Source of the DNA: Hymenobacter sp. BT188
GTDB taxonomy: Bacteria > Bacteroidota > Bacteroidia > Cytophagales > Hymenobacteraceae
Direction of reading: 5' to 3'
NCBI RefSeq assembly: GCF_014333585.1
Contig: NZ_JACSCW010000003.1
Span: forward strand, 682,001-746,000
DNA length: 64,000 nt
Both the position numbers and the translations under genes were made by a program. Positions 1 to 8,821 of the stretch are shown piece by piece. Numbering within the stretch: position 1 is the first letter of the stretch; every line of letters starts with the position of its first letter. The notes beneath the pieces were generated by a model that searched no databases, had not been told where the DNA came from, and saw nothing but the letters and a program-made list of their open reading frames with translations.

Positions 1-1
1 T

Positions 2-1957
2 CCCGATGAGAAGGCCTACTACGGCATTGCCGCCCGCAGTAGCGGCCGGTCGCTGGACGTAGCCAATTCCTCGCTTGAGTCGGGAGCGGCTATGGTGCAA
101 TGGGAATTTACCCACGCCCCTAGCCAGCAGTGGCGCTTTGTGCGCGTGATGCCTGGCAGCGACTATTTCCGGATTGAAGGACGCCAAAGCGGCAAGTGCC
201 TGACAGTAGATAAACCCGATGAAAATGCCCCCCTGGTGCAGCGGCCCTATACGGGCAGTCTGTATCAGCAGTGGCGCCTGGTGCCGGGTGGCCCGGCGGG
301 CAGCTTACAGCTTATCAGCAAGGGCAACGACCGCTGTATTTCCGTAGCCTCCGCCGATAAGGCCAACGGAACGCCCGTTGTTTCACAGAAGCCTGCTAAT
401 CGGGCTACGCAGCAATGGCGCTTATTCAAGCTGCGCCTGAACGTGGATGCCAGCCTGCCCGGCTTTGGGCCGCCTAAGGCCTTGAATACACTGAATACAT
501 CTGGCAATGAGTTGCAACCCGTGCTGGCGCCCGACAACTCGACCTTGTTTTTTGTGCGCACCAAGTTTGCCGGCAATATGGAAGGCAACGCCGAATCGGG
601 TGATATCTGGATGAGCCGCTCCGTGGATCAGGGCCGTACCTGGAACCCAGCCATACGCTTCGATGGCCTCAATACGCCCCAGCACAACGGCGTGATGGCT
701 GTGGTAAAGGATGGTTACTACTTATTGGTGCGCGGCTACTATGAGCGCGACGGTACCTTCCACGATGATGGTATTTCGCGGGCTGCTCGTAATGTGGGGG
801 GCAAAAATGGCAACCGTACTGAGCAGCTGGACATAATTAACTATTACTCCACCGGTACAGCCACTACTTTTTTTCAAACGAACGACGAGAAGGTTCTGCT
901 GCTTTCCTTGGAGCGGGCCGAAGGCTATGGCGGCAATGATATATATATCAGCCAGCCGGCGGGCAAAGGCTCGTGGTCGGAGCCGCGTAACCTGGGCGAG
1001 GTAGTGAACTCACCGGGCTTTGAATTTGCCCCTTGGCTTTCGCCCGACGGCAAAACGCTGTATTTCTCCTCCTACGGCCACGGCGGCTACGGCAGCGCCG
1101 ACATCTTCGCCAGCACCCGCCTCGACGACTCCTGGACCAAGTGGAGCGAGCCGCGCAACCTCGGACCAACTCTTAATGGTCCGGGCTTCGATGCCTACTT
1201 CAGCCTCACGCCCGATGGTAAGCAGGCTTACTACGCCGCGTCCCGCACGGCTAACGGCCCCGCTGACCTGTTTCGGGTGGACGTAGGCGTGGTGCCTCCC
1301 GACTCGGTGGTGGAAACAGTGCCGGCTCCCACCTTCGCCGTGGCCCCACCGCGGGCGCTGCTAACGGGCCGCGTTATTAATGCCAAAACCCAACAGGCGG
1401 TGGCCGCCGAAGTGAAAATTGCGAGTCTGGGGGGCAATTTCTCGTACAACGCTACCTCCCGCGTAGAGGCCGGCACGGGGACCTACCAGTTTACGTTGCC
1501 GCCCGGCCGCTACCGGCTATCAGCGGTAAGCGGAGGATTTCTGACGGCCACCGATACACTTACCGTTACGGTGCCGCTCACCCGCAACCTCCTTCTGGTG
1601 CCCGCTGGAGTCGGCTCACGACTGGAGTTGCCAACGCTGATTTTTGCCCAAGGCAAATACAATCTGCTCGGGGCATCTTACGCGGAACTGAATCGCTTGG
1701 CTGGCACTCTCACCGATAATCCCACGGTAAATATTCGTCTGGAAGGCCACACCGATAACCAAGGTAATGCGGCTCTTAACCAGAAGCTGTCGGAGGATAG
1801 GGTGACGGAGGTGAAGCGCTACCTCGTAAGTCGCGGCGTAGCCGAAGACAGGATCAGCACCGTAGGCTACGGCGGCACGAAACCTCGCGCCAGCAATGAG
1901 CGCGAAGAAACCCGTCGCCTGAATCGGCGCGTGGAGTTTACCATCACTAAAGAGTAA
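2..1957 (+). CDS. OmpA-family outer membrane protein with lectin and PD40 domains (5' partial)
   Basis: The frame is open from the first bases of the window, so the true start and any signal peptide lie upstream. Domains in order: a ricin-type beta-trefoil lectin (about bases 2-500) with recurring QQW motifs (SQQWRF, YQQWRL, TQQWRL); PD40/WD40-like repeats (about 500-1300), including SPDGKTLYFSS and TPDGKQAYYAA; a carboxypeptidase-regulatory-like fold (about 1360-1600); and a C-terminal OmpA domain (about 1640-1957) with the peptidoglycan-binding signature GHTDNQGN..LSEDR. The known role of the OmpA domain is non-covalent anchoring to peptidoglycan; the lectin part suggests sugar binding at the envelope (inference). 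PD40-OmpA proteins are common in Bacteroidota, but the N-terminal lectin is less usual. Confidence 0.85.
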   Translation, partial: PDEKAYYGIAARSSGRSLDVANSSLESGAAMVQWEFTHAPSQQWRFVRVMPGSDYFRIEGRQSGKCLTVDKPDENAPLVQRPYTGSLYQQWRLVPGGPAGSLQLISKGNDRCISVASADKANGTPVVSQKPANRATQQWRLFKLRLNVDASLPGFGPPKALNTLNTSGNELQPVLAPDNSTLFFVRTKFAGNMEGNAESGDIWMSRSVDQGRTWNPAIRFDGLNTPQHNGVMAVVKDGYYLLVRGYYERDGTFHDDGISRAARNVGGKNGNRTEQLDIINYYSTGTATTFFQTNDEKVLLLSLERAEGYGGNDIYISQPAGKGSWSEPRNLGEVVNSPGFEFAPWLSPDGKTLYFSSYGHGGYGSADIFASTRLDDSWTKWSEPRNLGPTLNGPGFDAYFSLTPDGKQAYYAASRTANGPADLFRVDVGVVPPDSVVETVPAPTFAVAPPRALLTGRVINAKTQQAVAAEVKIASLGGNFSYNATSRVEAGTGTYQFTLPPGRYRLSAVSGGFLTATDTLTVTVPLTRNLLLVPAGVGSRLELPTLIFAQGKYNLLGASYAELNRLAGTLTDNPTVNIRLEGHTDNQGNAALNQKLSEDRVTEVKRYLVSRGVAEDRISTVGYGGTKPRASNEREETRRLNRRVEFTITKE

Positions 1958-2108
1958 ACCCTATTCCAACTAGATTTCTACCTCATTCTATTGGCACGTA
2001 TCCGTCGGTAGAATAGGGGATGCGTTCTGTTGCGTACCAAAAATGCCCCCCAGAGGCGTATGTACGTATGCTAGCGTGAGAATAACGTTAGCCAGTGTAG
2101 CTTATCAC

Positions 2109-3026
2109 ATGAAAGCAACCATTCTGCGCCAGTTTGATTTGCCCGACCTGCCCTCGGCGTCAGGGGTAGAAGTAGTTGGCGACACAGCCTATATCATCGG
2201 CGACGACTCGCCTTTTCTCTATTGTTTCGATGCGCGGGCCCTCAAGCCCAACGGCCGCATCACCCTCTTCGAAACGGTGCATTTTAGCTCCGGTCGCTTG
2301 CCCAAAAACCTCAAGCCAGACCTAGAGTGCCTAACGGCCGTACCCGCAGCCAGCGGCGCCAAGGCCCTGCTCGTGTGCGGATCGGGAGCTACCGCGGAGC
2401 GGGAAAAGGGATTCTGGGTGACGCTACCAAAGCAAGCGGGTGCCGGAGCGGCGGTGTATCCGCTATCGTTGAGTACATTATATACTGCACTTCGTAAGGC
2501 CTTGCCTAAGAGCGTAGTGCTAAATCTGGAGGCTGCGGCCGCCACCACTACGGAGCTGCTGCTTTTTCAACGCACCGTGGGCTCGGGCGCGGGCAATCTG
2601 TTGTTTCGGCTGCCTCTGAAAGAGGCATTAGACTTCATTCAGCATCGCTCTGCCCAACTGCCGGGTATTCAAACGCAGTTTTATCAATTGCCTACCATCG
2701 CGAAGATACCGGCTGGTTTCTCTGGGGCTACCACGTACAAGGGCAAGCTGTTTGTAACGGCCTCCGTAGAAGATACCAGCGACCCCGTAGCCGATGGTGA
2801 AGTGCTAGGCAGCTTCGTAGGCGTACTGGACCTAGCGCAGCGTTCGGACCGACCTCTACAGACGCGTTTTACCCAACTAGTATTGCCCAGCGGACAACCC
2901 TACCGCGGCAAGGTAGAAAGCATTACCGTACGCCGAGAAATAGCCCCCCAGCGCTATGAGTTGCTACTCGTCACCGACGACGATGCCGGCGGCTCCACGG
3001 CGGTGCTGGTAGAACTGGCGGTATAA
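2109..3026 (+). CDS. Conserved hypothetical protein, probably beta-propeller-like
   Basis: I do not recognise a named family with certainty. The product is about 305 residues from the ATG at 2109 (MKATILRQFDLP). The frame is open back to an ATG at 2043, but that ATG lies inside an AAAATGCCCCCCAG repeat copy and gives an unconvincing N-terminus. Repeated beta-strand-like blocks (SGVEVVGDTAYIIGDDS, PDLECLTAV, GKVESITVR) resemble phytase-like or SdiA-regulated propellers that read out a 'known value versus display' pattern; this is a loose resemblance only. No clear signal peptide is visible. It is followed by the inverted-repeat element at 3036-3137. Confidence 0.6.
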   Translation: MKATILRQFDLPDLPSASGVEVVGDTAYIIGDDSPFLYCFDARALKPNGRITLFETVHFSSGRLPKNLKPDLECLTAVPAASGAKALLVCGSGATAEREKGFWVTLPKQAGAGAAVYPLSLSTLYTALRKALPKSVVLNLEAAAATTTELLLFQRTVGSGAGNLLFRLPLKEALDFIQHRSAQLPGIQTQFYQLPTIAKIPAGFSGATTYKGKLFVTASVEDTSDPVADGEVLGSFVGVLDLAQRSDRPLQTRFTQLVLPSGQPYRGKVESITVRREIAPQRYELLLVTDDDAGGSTAVLVELAV

Positions 3027-3035
3027 TGGGACAGC

Positions 3036-3137
3036 TTGTTGAGACGCGTATTCGCGTCTCAATCGTCGCAGTTGTTGGGTATGATGGCGCGGACGATTAT
3101 TGTTCAACGATTAGACGCGAATACGCGTCTCTACAAC
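3036..3137. repeat. Double-hairpin inverted repeat (REP/MITE-like)
   Basis: Two short palindromes, GAGACGCG-TATT-CGCGTCTC at 3041-3060 and AGACGCG-AATA-CGCGTCT at 3113-3130, are themselves inverted copies of each other: the outer arms at about 3037-3066 and 3107-3136 match as TTGT(T/A)GAGACGCG...AATCGT, allowing a few mismatches. It lies between two same-strand genes and contains no convincing ORF. The architecture resembles REP/MITE-type dispersed elements whose GAGACGCG cores recur in many bacterial genomes. It is not a terminator, because it has no T tract. Confidence 0.75.
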
Positions 3138-3237
3138 TCAAACACAATTCTCAAAACTTCAAGCCGCCTCTATTGGTTAAAGAAACCGGTCCTACTTTTT
3201 ACGGTCGTTACTTATCCATTCCTAGTCTATCTGAACA

Positions 3238-4086
3238 ATGCCAAATAACACCAAAAACTGGTTTATCACGGGCGTAAGTACTGGCTTCGGCGCTTCCCTG
3301 GCCGAATTGCTTTTACAAAAAGGCGACAAAGTAGCCGCCACCTTCCGCCAACAGCAACAAGCCGACGAATTCACCCAAAAAGCCGGCAACAATGGCCATG
3401 GCTTCGTCTGCGACGTGACGAATGAAGCCGAGGTAAAACAGGCTGTCGCTGACGCTATTCAGGCTCTTGGCCACCTCGATGTAATTGTTAATAATGCTGG
3501 CTATGGCTCACTGGGCAGCATCGAGGAAATTACCGCTGAGGAAGTCCACCGCCAATTCGACGTGAATGTATTCGGCCCGCTGCATGTCCTGCGAGCCGTG
3601 TTGCCTCATCTGCGCGAACGCAAAAGCGGCCACGTAATCAATATTACCAGCATTGGGGGGCTAAAAACCTTCCCTGGGGTAGGGGTTTATAATGCCTCGA
3701 AGTTTGCGCTTGAAGCTATTGGCGAAAGCCTGACTCAGCAGGTAGGGCCGTTGGGAATAAAAGTGACCAACATTGAGCCCAGCGGCTTCCGCACCGACTG
3801 GGCCGGCCGGTCCGCCAGCTTCGTCGATACTCAGATTGAGGACTACCGGGCCACGGTTGGTGAAAATCTCAAAGGCATCCAAAGCTATAGCGGCCGCCAA
3901 CCCGGCGACCCCGACCGCGCTGCTCAAATAATGTATGACCTTGTGCGCCAAGAGAACCCGCCGCTGCACCTGCCCCTAGGCAAAGCCGCCGTGAAAGGTG
4001 CCCGCGATAAGTTTACGAGCTTAGTAAAAGAACTGGAAGGAGTTGCTGAAATCGGCAACTCGGCTGACTTTCCAGAAGGCGCTTAG
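3238..4086 (+). CDS. SDR family NAD(P)-dependent oxidoreductase
   Basis: A classical short-chain dehydrogenase of 282 residues. The Rossmann cofactor motif TGVSTGFG is at residues 11-18, NNAG at 85-88, catalytic Ser near 138 (INITS) and the YNASK Tyr/Lys pair at 151/155. It therefore should reduce a carbonyl or oxidise an alcohol with NAD(P); the substrate cannot be told from sequence. The start at 3238 (MPNNTKNWFITG) fits the family, with the glycine motif close to the N-terminus. A strong bidirectional terminator follows at 4106-4142, so it is probably monocistronic. Confidence 0.9.
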   Translation: MPNNTKNWFITGVSTGFGASLAELLLQKGDKVAATFRQQQQADEFTQKAGNNGHGFVCDVTNEAEVKQAVADAIQALGHLDVIVNNAGYGSLGSIEEITAEEVHRQFDVNVFGPLHVLRAVLPHLRERKSGHVINITSIGGLKTFPGVGVYNASKFALEAIGESLTQQVGPLGIKVTNIEPSGFRTDWAGRSASFVDTQIEDYRATVGENLKGIQSYSGRQPGDPDRAAQIMYDLVRQENPPLHLPLGKAAVKGARDKFTSLVKELEGVAEIGNSADFPEGA

Positions 4087-4105
4087 TACGTTAGCCGAAT
4101 ACCAG

Positions 4106-4142
4106 AAAATGGCCCAGAAGTGTTTCGCTTCTGGGCCATTTT
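4106..4142. terminator. Bidirectional terminator between convergent genes
   Basis: Perfect inverted repeat AAAATGGCCCAGAAG / CTTCTGGGCCATTTT with a 7-nt loop. It separates the SDR gene (plus) from the metallopeptidase gene (minus) and carries T runs on both strands. Confidence 0.9.
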
Positions 4143-4171
4143 GGTGTTTAAGCTATAGAGGCATTGCTATG

Positions 4172-4894
4172 CTAATCCGCATCTGAACCCACAGCAGGGC
4201 CCGGTGTTACTTGGCTCAACTCTGCCTTATAGGTCCGCCAATCGGGCATAAACTGGTCCATGAATCCCCAGAAGCGGGCGTTGTGGTAGCGCTCATGCAG
4301 GTGCACCAACTCGTGCACTACCACATATTCCAAGCAGAGTGGGGGGCGTTTTATCAGCTCCAGATTGAGCCAGATGCGCTTTGCCTGAACATTACAGGTG
4401 CCCCAGCGCGTTTTCATTTGCTTTACGCCCCAAGTTGTGGCTTGCTTTCCTACAACTGGCTCCCACTTAGCAAGCAACGCTGGCAACTGCTCTTTCAAGC
4501 GCGCCCGATACCAAGCTGTTAGCACGCTTTCGCGCTGCTCCTTAGAAGCGTCTTGTGGTATGTATAACTCCAGAAATTGCTCATCCCGAATGGCCACGCG
4601 TGGCCGCCCCTTCGCTTCAAGTACTTGCAGTTGATATACCTTACCTTGAAAAAAATGCGCCTCGCCCGATACGTAGGCAAACGCCACGGGCCGCTCACGC
4701 GCCGCAAATTTTGCCTGATGCTTCAGAATCCAGACTCGCCGGGCTACTACAAATTCTTCGATGTTGCTGGCAGCCATGCGCATTGGAGCTGCCACGCGCA
4801 CTTTGCCATCGGGGGCATATACCGTCAAGCGTAGTGTGCGGATGTTTTTTCGCACTACTTCTATTTGTAGGCCGTCGATGTGTATATGTGCCAT
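4172..4894 (-). CDS. YgjP/DUF45-type zinc metallopeptidase
   Basis: Zinc-dependent peptidase-like protein of the YgjP (DUF45, SprT-like) family, about 240 residues. HELVH at residues 194-198 supplies two zinc ligands and the catalytic Glu, and His204 in ERYHNARFW is the third ligand; the preceding TRWGTCN is also typical. The start chosen is the ATG at 4894 (MAHIHIDG). The frame extends further upstream, but that extension crosses the tRNA-Leu gene and its terminator, so it is rejected. Biological substrates of this family are poorly defined. Confidence 0.88.
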   Translation of the reverse strand: MAHIHIDGLQIEVVRKNIRTLRLTVYAPDGKVRVAAPMRMAASNIEEFVVARRVWILKHQAKFAARERPVAFAYVSGEAHFFQGKVYQLQVLEAKGRPRVAIRDEQFLELYIPQDASKEQRESVLTAWYRARLKEQLPALLAKWEPVVGKQATTWGVKQMKTRWGTCNVQAKRIWLNLELIKRPPLCLEYVVVHELVHLHERYHNARFWGFMDQFMPDWRTYKAELSQVTPGPAVGSDAD

Positions 4895-4924
4895 TCGGAG
4901 TGAATGCTTTAAATCACTGAATGC

Positions 4925-4977
4925 AAAAAGCCTGAAAAATCGCATCCGTTTCCAGATTCTCGATTTCTCAGGCTTTT
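4925..4977 (-). terminator. Terminator downstream of tRNA-Leu
   Basis: Inverted repeat AAAAAGCCTGAAAAATCG (4925-4942) against CGATTTCTCAGGCTTTT (4961-4977), ending in a T run on the minus strand. It sits directly after the tRNA gene and before the metallopeptidase start. Confidence 0.8.
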
Positions 4978-4993
4978 CGTTTCTGCTACTCTG

Positions 4994-5075
4994 TACCCAG
5001 AGCCGGAGTCGAACCGGCACACCTTGCGGTATTGGTGTTTGAGACCAACGCGTCTACCGGTTCCGCCATCTGGGC
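4994..5075 (-). tRNA. tRNA-Leu (CAA anticodon)
   Basis: Read on the minus strand the gene begins GCCCAGATGGCGGAA and ends with acceptor strand TCTGGGT plus discriminator A; the acceptor stem pairs over 7 bp with one G-U. The anticodon loop is CTCAAAC between TTGGT and ACCAA, giving anticodon CAA (decodes UUG). The T arm is GCCGGTTCGACTCCGGC, and a variable arm is present, as expected for a class II tRNA. CCA is not encoded (the next bases are CAG). Length is 82 nt. Confidence 0.95.
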
Positions 5076-5094
5076 TTCACTACGTTCCCACGAC

Positions 5095-5616
5095 TCAGGA
5101 ACGGGTGGCAAACTTAGCCAGACTTTCCCGAATACGCAACAAGTATCGGCGTTTCAAATAATAGGTGCGCACTTGTTGTAGGGCTTGGGGGCGTACATCG
5201 GGGGGCAAACCGGGGTAGCCAATGAGTACTGGTTCGATGCCCGCGTCGAGGGTTGCAGCTATGGCATTCACCTCATTCTCAACACTTGCCACCACATTAG
5301 GATCGGGCTCCATCAGCTGTTCGTTCAGCTCCATTACCTCCATTAAAAAATCGGAAGGAATTTCCTGTTTGCCTTCTTCCAGCAGATTATGGCGGCCAAG
5401 AATGTAGGCCATGCGCTGATCGGGGTCGGAGAGAGTGCGGTAGGCGTTGGTGTTTTGAGTGGCCAGATGCAGAATTTCCTGCTGGCGCTCCGCTGGTGCA
5501 GTAGCGTGAAAATCGGGGTGAAACTCGCGGCTGAAGGCGTAATACTTCTGTTTTAAAGTAGCTTCATCCAGCTGAAAGGATTCGGGTAAGTCGTAGAATT
5601 CAAAGTAATCAGTCAT
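5095..5616 (-). CDS. hscB: Fe-S assembly co-chaperone HscB-like J-protein
   Basis: A 173-residue protein with an N-terminal J domain carrying HPD at residues 33-35 (SREFHPDFH) and a C-terminal helical HSCB-type domain (SDFLMEVMELNEQLMEP). HscB proteins deliver the IscU scaffold to an Hsp70 during iron-sulfur cluster transfer. Length and the FLMEVMELNE signature match the family rather than generic DnaJ. It lies just upstream of tRNA-Leu on the same strand, with no isc partner next to it. Location is expected to be cytosolic. Confidence 0.85.
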   Translation of the reverse strand: MTDYFEFYDLPESFQLDEATLKQKYYAFSREFHPDFHATAPAERQQEILHLATQNTNAYRTLSDPDQRMAYILGRHNLLEEGKQEIPSDFLMEVMELNEQLMEPDPNVVASVENEVNAIAATLDAGIEPVLIGYPGLPPDVRPQALQQVRTYYLKRRYLLRIRESLAKFATRS

Positions 5617-5715
5617 GAATTACGGAGTTGGGAAATGGCCTGAACCCACTAGTTTAGGGTGCCTAGCTCATTCAGTAGAAACAAAAAGAAGCCATAATTG
5701 GCCCACCCAAGCTGG

Positions 5716-6006
5716 CTAAGGGGCAACGGGGTTTACGGAGAATGCTTGTGCTGGGGCTGCAAACAAGGCCTTAGTAGCTGGCCAAACTTCACCGAATAGC
5801 GCTGACTTACGATAAGCGTTAAGCGCTTCTTCTGATTCCCAATGGCTATAGGTGCAATAGATATGAGGCGTACTAGCATCCTGCCACAACTCTAAATGCT
5901 GGCAACCCGGCATCTGGCGAATTCGGGTTTCGGTGGCCTGAAAAAGATGTAAAAAGGCAGGGATGTTTTCTGCCGCAAACGTCATGCGCACGATTCGGAT
6001 AAGCAT
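5716..6006 (-). CDS. Antibiotic biosynthesis monooxygenase (ABM) domain protein
   Basis: A small 96-residue ferredoxin-like protein with the ABM pattern: an N-terminal strand MLIRIVRMTF, helix with FLHLFQATETRIRQMPGCQHLELWQD, and the YSHWESEEALNAYRKSALF segment typical of these dimeric alpha+beta barrels. Members include quinol monooxygenases and heme-degrading enzymes, but many have no known substrate, so no reaction is assigned. The start ATG at 6006 is the only sensible one. The 177-nt spacer to the next minus-strand gene is AT-rich. Confidence 0.8.
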   Translation of the reverse strand: MLIRIVRMTFAAENIPAFLHLFQATETRIRQMPGCQHLELWQDASTPHIYCTYSHWESEEALNAYRKSALFGEVWPATKALFAAPAQAFSVNPVAP

Positions 6007-6183
6007 AAATGAGGATGACTTTTTAAAAACAAGAAATGACCCCCAAAGGAAGGCATTTTGTAGTATGACACGTTGGCCGATTCAATTTAACATAACATAT
6101 AAACAAAATATTGTGTGCCTTAGGAGGCTCAAATTGCCCTTTTGCTAGGTGATACTATTAGCTTTTAGTGGCTTAAATATTAC

Positions 6184-6957
6184 TCAATTTGAGTCGAGCG
6201 CAAAGCGTATATCCACCTGCGAATCGAAATAGAGTCCCAGTAATTCGGCTGCATTACCCTGGTTAATGCCAATGCAAAGTACTTCTTGGCTGTTATAAAT
6301 GCATACTGCTTCGCCAGGCGCGGTAGCTTGAAAATGGGGGGCAATTTCGCGCACGGTTTCGCGGGCGAAATGCACGGCGCAGGCTCGGCCGTGGCCTACT
6401 GCTTCAATAGCGGTGCGGGTGATATTGGTAATCAGATTGCCGTAATGATCCACATGCACCACGTGGCCCGTGATGCGGTGATCTTGGATGCGCAGCTGAC
6501 GGTTGAGCAGCTGATAGAACTCTGTAGTCAGAGGACCAAGATCCTCGAGCGAACCACCCTGCGCCAAATGAACAGCGGCAGGGGCTAGAATATCGCGGGT
6601 AGGAGAGGGGGTATCCTGGGCGGGCAGGCGCACTACATCGGCTGGGCGGCCATCGGTAAGCAGTGTGAGCAGGCCGTTGTCGGCGGCCAGAAAGTAATGA
6701 CCTTCAAACTGTACGGCATGCCACCGCCCCTGCGCTCCACCGTAATCATTAACTCCTAGGAGATGCACCGTGCCCAGCGGAAAATCACGAAACACCGCAT
6801 TTAGAACGTGTAAGGCGTGCGCGATGTTAAAGGGTTCGATAGCATGAGTAATGTCCAGAACAGCCTGTGTGGGGGCCAATTGCAGTAGGCGTGCCTTCAC
6901 CGCAGCCACGTAATGGTCGCGGTAGCCAAAATCTGACAGAAACGTAATCAACCCCAT
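6184..6957 (-). CDS. SAM hydrolase / SAM hydroxide adenosyltransferase (DUF62)
   Basis: Member of the fluorinase-like SAM hydroxide adenosyltransferase family, which hydrolyses S-adenosylmethionine to adenosine and methionine. About 257 residues from the ATG at 6957 (MGLITFLSDFG). SDFG near residue 9 is the conserved SAM-ribose Asp site; RDILAPAAVHLAQG carries the conserved Arg/His region, and VDHYGNLITNI is the C-terminal domain signature. Upstream residues in the longer frame (MPPPPQLIPG...) lack family similarity, so the internal start is preferred. It is divergent from phoH, with about 140 nt between them. Confidence 0.88.
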   Translation of the reverse strand: MGLITFLSDFGYRDHYVAAVKARLLQLAPTQAVLDITHAIEPFNIAHALHVLNAVFRDFPLGTVHLLGVNDYGGAQGRWHAVQFEGHYFLAADNGLLTLLTDGRPADVVRLPAQDTPSPTRDILAPAAVHLAQGGSLEDLGPLTTEFYQLLNRQLRIQDHRITGHVVHVDHYGNLITNITRTAIEAVGHGRACAVHFARETVREIAPHFQATAPGEAVCIYNSQEVLCIGINQGNAAELLGLYFDSQVDIRFALDSN

Positions 6958-7098
6958 TGCCGGAAATCCTGAGTTCTTCGTACTATTGTTTGACCCCGGT
7001 ATAAGCTGGGGTGGGGGCGGCAAAAGTAGGCATTTGCTCCTACCAACGCCCTATTGCTTGTTTTTTTATCAACTTCTTCGCCTTAAAGCACTCATAAT

Positions 7099-8184
7099 TT
7101 GGTCGAGAAAATCATCACCCTCGAAAATGTCTCCCTCGTCGAGTTCCTCGGACCCGACAACCAGAACATACGCCAGCTGGCGGCTGCCTTCCCCGGCAGC
7201 AAAATCATCAGCCGCGGTAACGAAATAAAAATCCAGGGCCAGACGCCTGTCATTGCCCGCATCAACGAAATTTTATCATCGCTCATTGAGCACTACCACC
7301 AGTACGGCGCCATTACCGACCGCAACGTGACCGAGTACATTGCTGCGGCCGATGATGAGCAACAGGAGCGCATTATTGCCACGGCCTCAATAGCCGACGT
7401 TATTGTGTTCGGGGCCAAAGGCGGCGTTATCAAGGCCAAAACGCCTAATCAGCAGAAGCTGGTGGATACGGTCATGAAGCACGATTTGACCTTCGCGCTA
7501 GGGCCGGCTGGTACCGGTAAAACCTATGTGTCGGTGGCGCTGGCCGTGCGGGCGCTCAAGAACAAAGAGGTCAAGAAAATCATCATCTCGCGGCCCGTAG
7601 TAGAGGCCGGCGAAAGTCTGGGTTTCCTGCCCGGCGATATGAAGGAAAAGGTTGACCCATATCTGCGCCCGATTTATGACGCCTTGGAGGACATGATTCC
7701 GGCCGAAAAGCTGAAGTTTTATCAGGAGAATAAGATCATTGAAATTGCTCCCTTGGCCTACATGCGCGGCCGGACGCTGAACAATGCGTTCGTGCTGCTG
7801 GATGAAGCCCAGAATACCACGCCATCTCAACTCAAGATGTTCTTGACCCGTATGGGCCCGACCGCGAAGGTGATGGTAAACGGCGACCGTAGCCAGATCG
7901 ACTTGCCCACCAAGCAGAAATCAGGCTTGCTGCAAGCGCTTGATATTCTGCGCGATGTGCGTGGTATTGGCTTCGTGGAGATGACAGCGGAGGACGTAGT
8001 GCGTCACCGCCTAGTGAAGGAGATTGTGTATGCCTACGACCGCTACGACATACAGACGCAGCGCGACCAGGCTACCCGCCCCGCGCGCGACTTATATCGC
8101 CCGCACCCCGATTCTCGTCCTGAGTCGGATTTTCCGCCTGTCAACAATACGCCTCTGCCCGTCAACCACGAGCAGCAGATGTAG
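7099..8184 (+). CDS. phoH: PhoH family ATPase
   Basis: PhoH-like P-loop ATPase, 361 residues. An N-terminal KH-like region is followed by Walker A GPAGTGKT at 135-142 and Walker B VLLDEAQ at about 232-238, with the MRGRTLNNAF family signature just before it. PhoH proteins are cytosolic and linked to RNA metabolism (often paired with ybeY elsewhere). The start is a TTG at 7099; there is no ATG in the leader. The C-terminal 35 residues are low-complexity and proline-rich. A strong terminator follows at 8222-8257. Confidence 0.92.
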   Translation: MVEKIITLENVSLVEFLGPDNQNIRQLAAAFPGSKIISRGNEIKIQGQTPVIARINEILSSLIEHYHQYGAITDRNVTEYIAAADDEQQERIIATASIADVIVFGAKGGVIKAKTPNQQKLVDTVMKHDLTFALGPAGTGKTYVSVALAVRALKNKEVKKIIISRPVVEAGESLGFLPGDMKEKVDPYLRPIYDALEDMIPAEKLKFYQENKIIEIAPLAYMRGRTLNNAFVLLDEAQNTTPSQLKMFLTRMGPTAKVMVNGDRSQIDLPTKQKSGLLQALDILRDVRGIGFVEMTAEDVVRHRLVKEIVYAYDRYDIQTQRDQATRPARDLYRPHPDSRPESDFPPVNNTPLPVNHEQQM

Positions 8185-8221
8185 AGCATAGTTTTTGAGC
8201 TCTATCAGCGTGAATGCTTTT

Positions 8222-8257
8222 AAAAAAAGCTGCTTCCCTATGGAGGCAGCTTTTTTT
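8222..8257 (+). terminator. Rho-independent terminator after phoH
   Basis: Perfect inverted repeat AAAAAAAGCTGC / GCAGCTTTTTTT with a 12-nt loop, immediately downstream of phoH. It also precludes use of the extreme 5' part of the next frame as an efficient leader. Confidence 0.92.
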
Positions 8258-8343
8258 GTTCCGTGTACCTTCGCTTACGAAGCAGTGGTGCCCAAACTGC
8301 CATTTACTCGCACCAGCGAAAACAGCTTAAAACCGCCACCCAC

Positions 8344-8790
8344 GTGATTACCGCCGAAAGAATTACTGACCTGCGCGACCTTGATGACGCTTTTACTATC
8401 CGCGAAACCGTGTTCGTTCACGAGCAAGGCGTGCCCCTGAACGACGAATACGACGAGCACGACCGCACCGACGCTACCCATTACTTAGCCCGTGCTGCCG
8501 ATGGCACACCCTGCGGCGCTGCCCGCTGGCGCCCTACTGAGAAAGGCGTGAAACTGGAGCGGTTCGCCGTGCTCGCCGACTACCGTAACCAGCAAGTAGG
8601 CGCCGCACTGTTGCACCGCGTGCTGGAAGATGCTCACGCTGCTTATCCTGAGGCCACTCTGTATTTGCACGCTCAATTACGAGCCATTCCTTTTTATGAG
8701 CGCCACGGGTTTGAGAAAGTGGGCGAGCAGTTTACGGAATGTGATATTGAGCACTATAAGATGATTTGGCGCGGTACACCAAAGGCGTAA
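8344..8790 (+). CDS. GNAT family N-acetyltransferase
   Basis: A GNAT acetyltransferase of about 148 residues, predicted to move an acetyl group from acetyl-CoA to an amine. The acetyl-CoA-binding segment is VLADYRNQQVGAALLHRVL (the R/Q-x-x-G-x-A loop), and the C-terminal HAQLRAIPFYERHGFEKVG block is typical of the YjcF/ElaA-like group. The start is uncertain: I use the GTG at 8344 (VITAERITDL); a GTG at 8263 would add 27 residues but begins at the tail of the phoH terminator. It has its own terminator at 8822-8856. Confidence 0.85.
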   Translation: MITAERITDLRDLDDAFTIRETVFVHEQGVPLNDEYDEHDRTDATHYLARAADGTPCGAARWRPTEKGVKLERFAVLADYRNQQVGAALLHRVLEDAHAAYPEATLYLHAQLRAIPFYERHGFEKVGEQFTECDIEHYKMIWRGTPKA

Positions 8791-8821
8791 ACCGCCGCAC
8801 CGTTGCTTGCATACATTTATG

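Noticed and set aside
1959..2018. Inverted repeat CCCTATTC / GAATAGGG after the OmpA-family gene
   Set aside because: The loop is over 40 nt and no T tract follows, so I do not call it a terminator.
3026..3277. Short open frames across the inverted repeat between 3026 and 3277
   Set aside because: They run through the double-hairpin repeat and into the SDR gene in another frame; no start or composition support.
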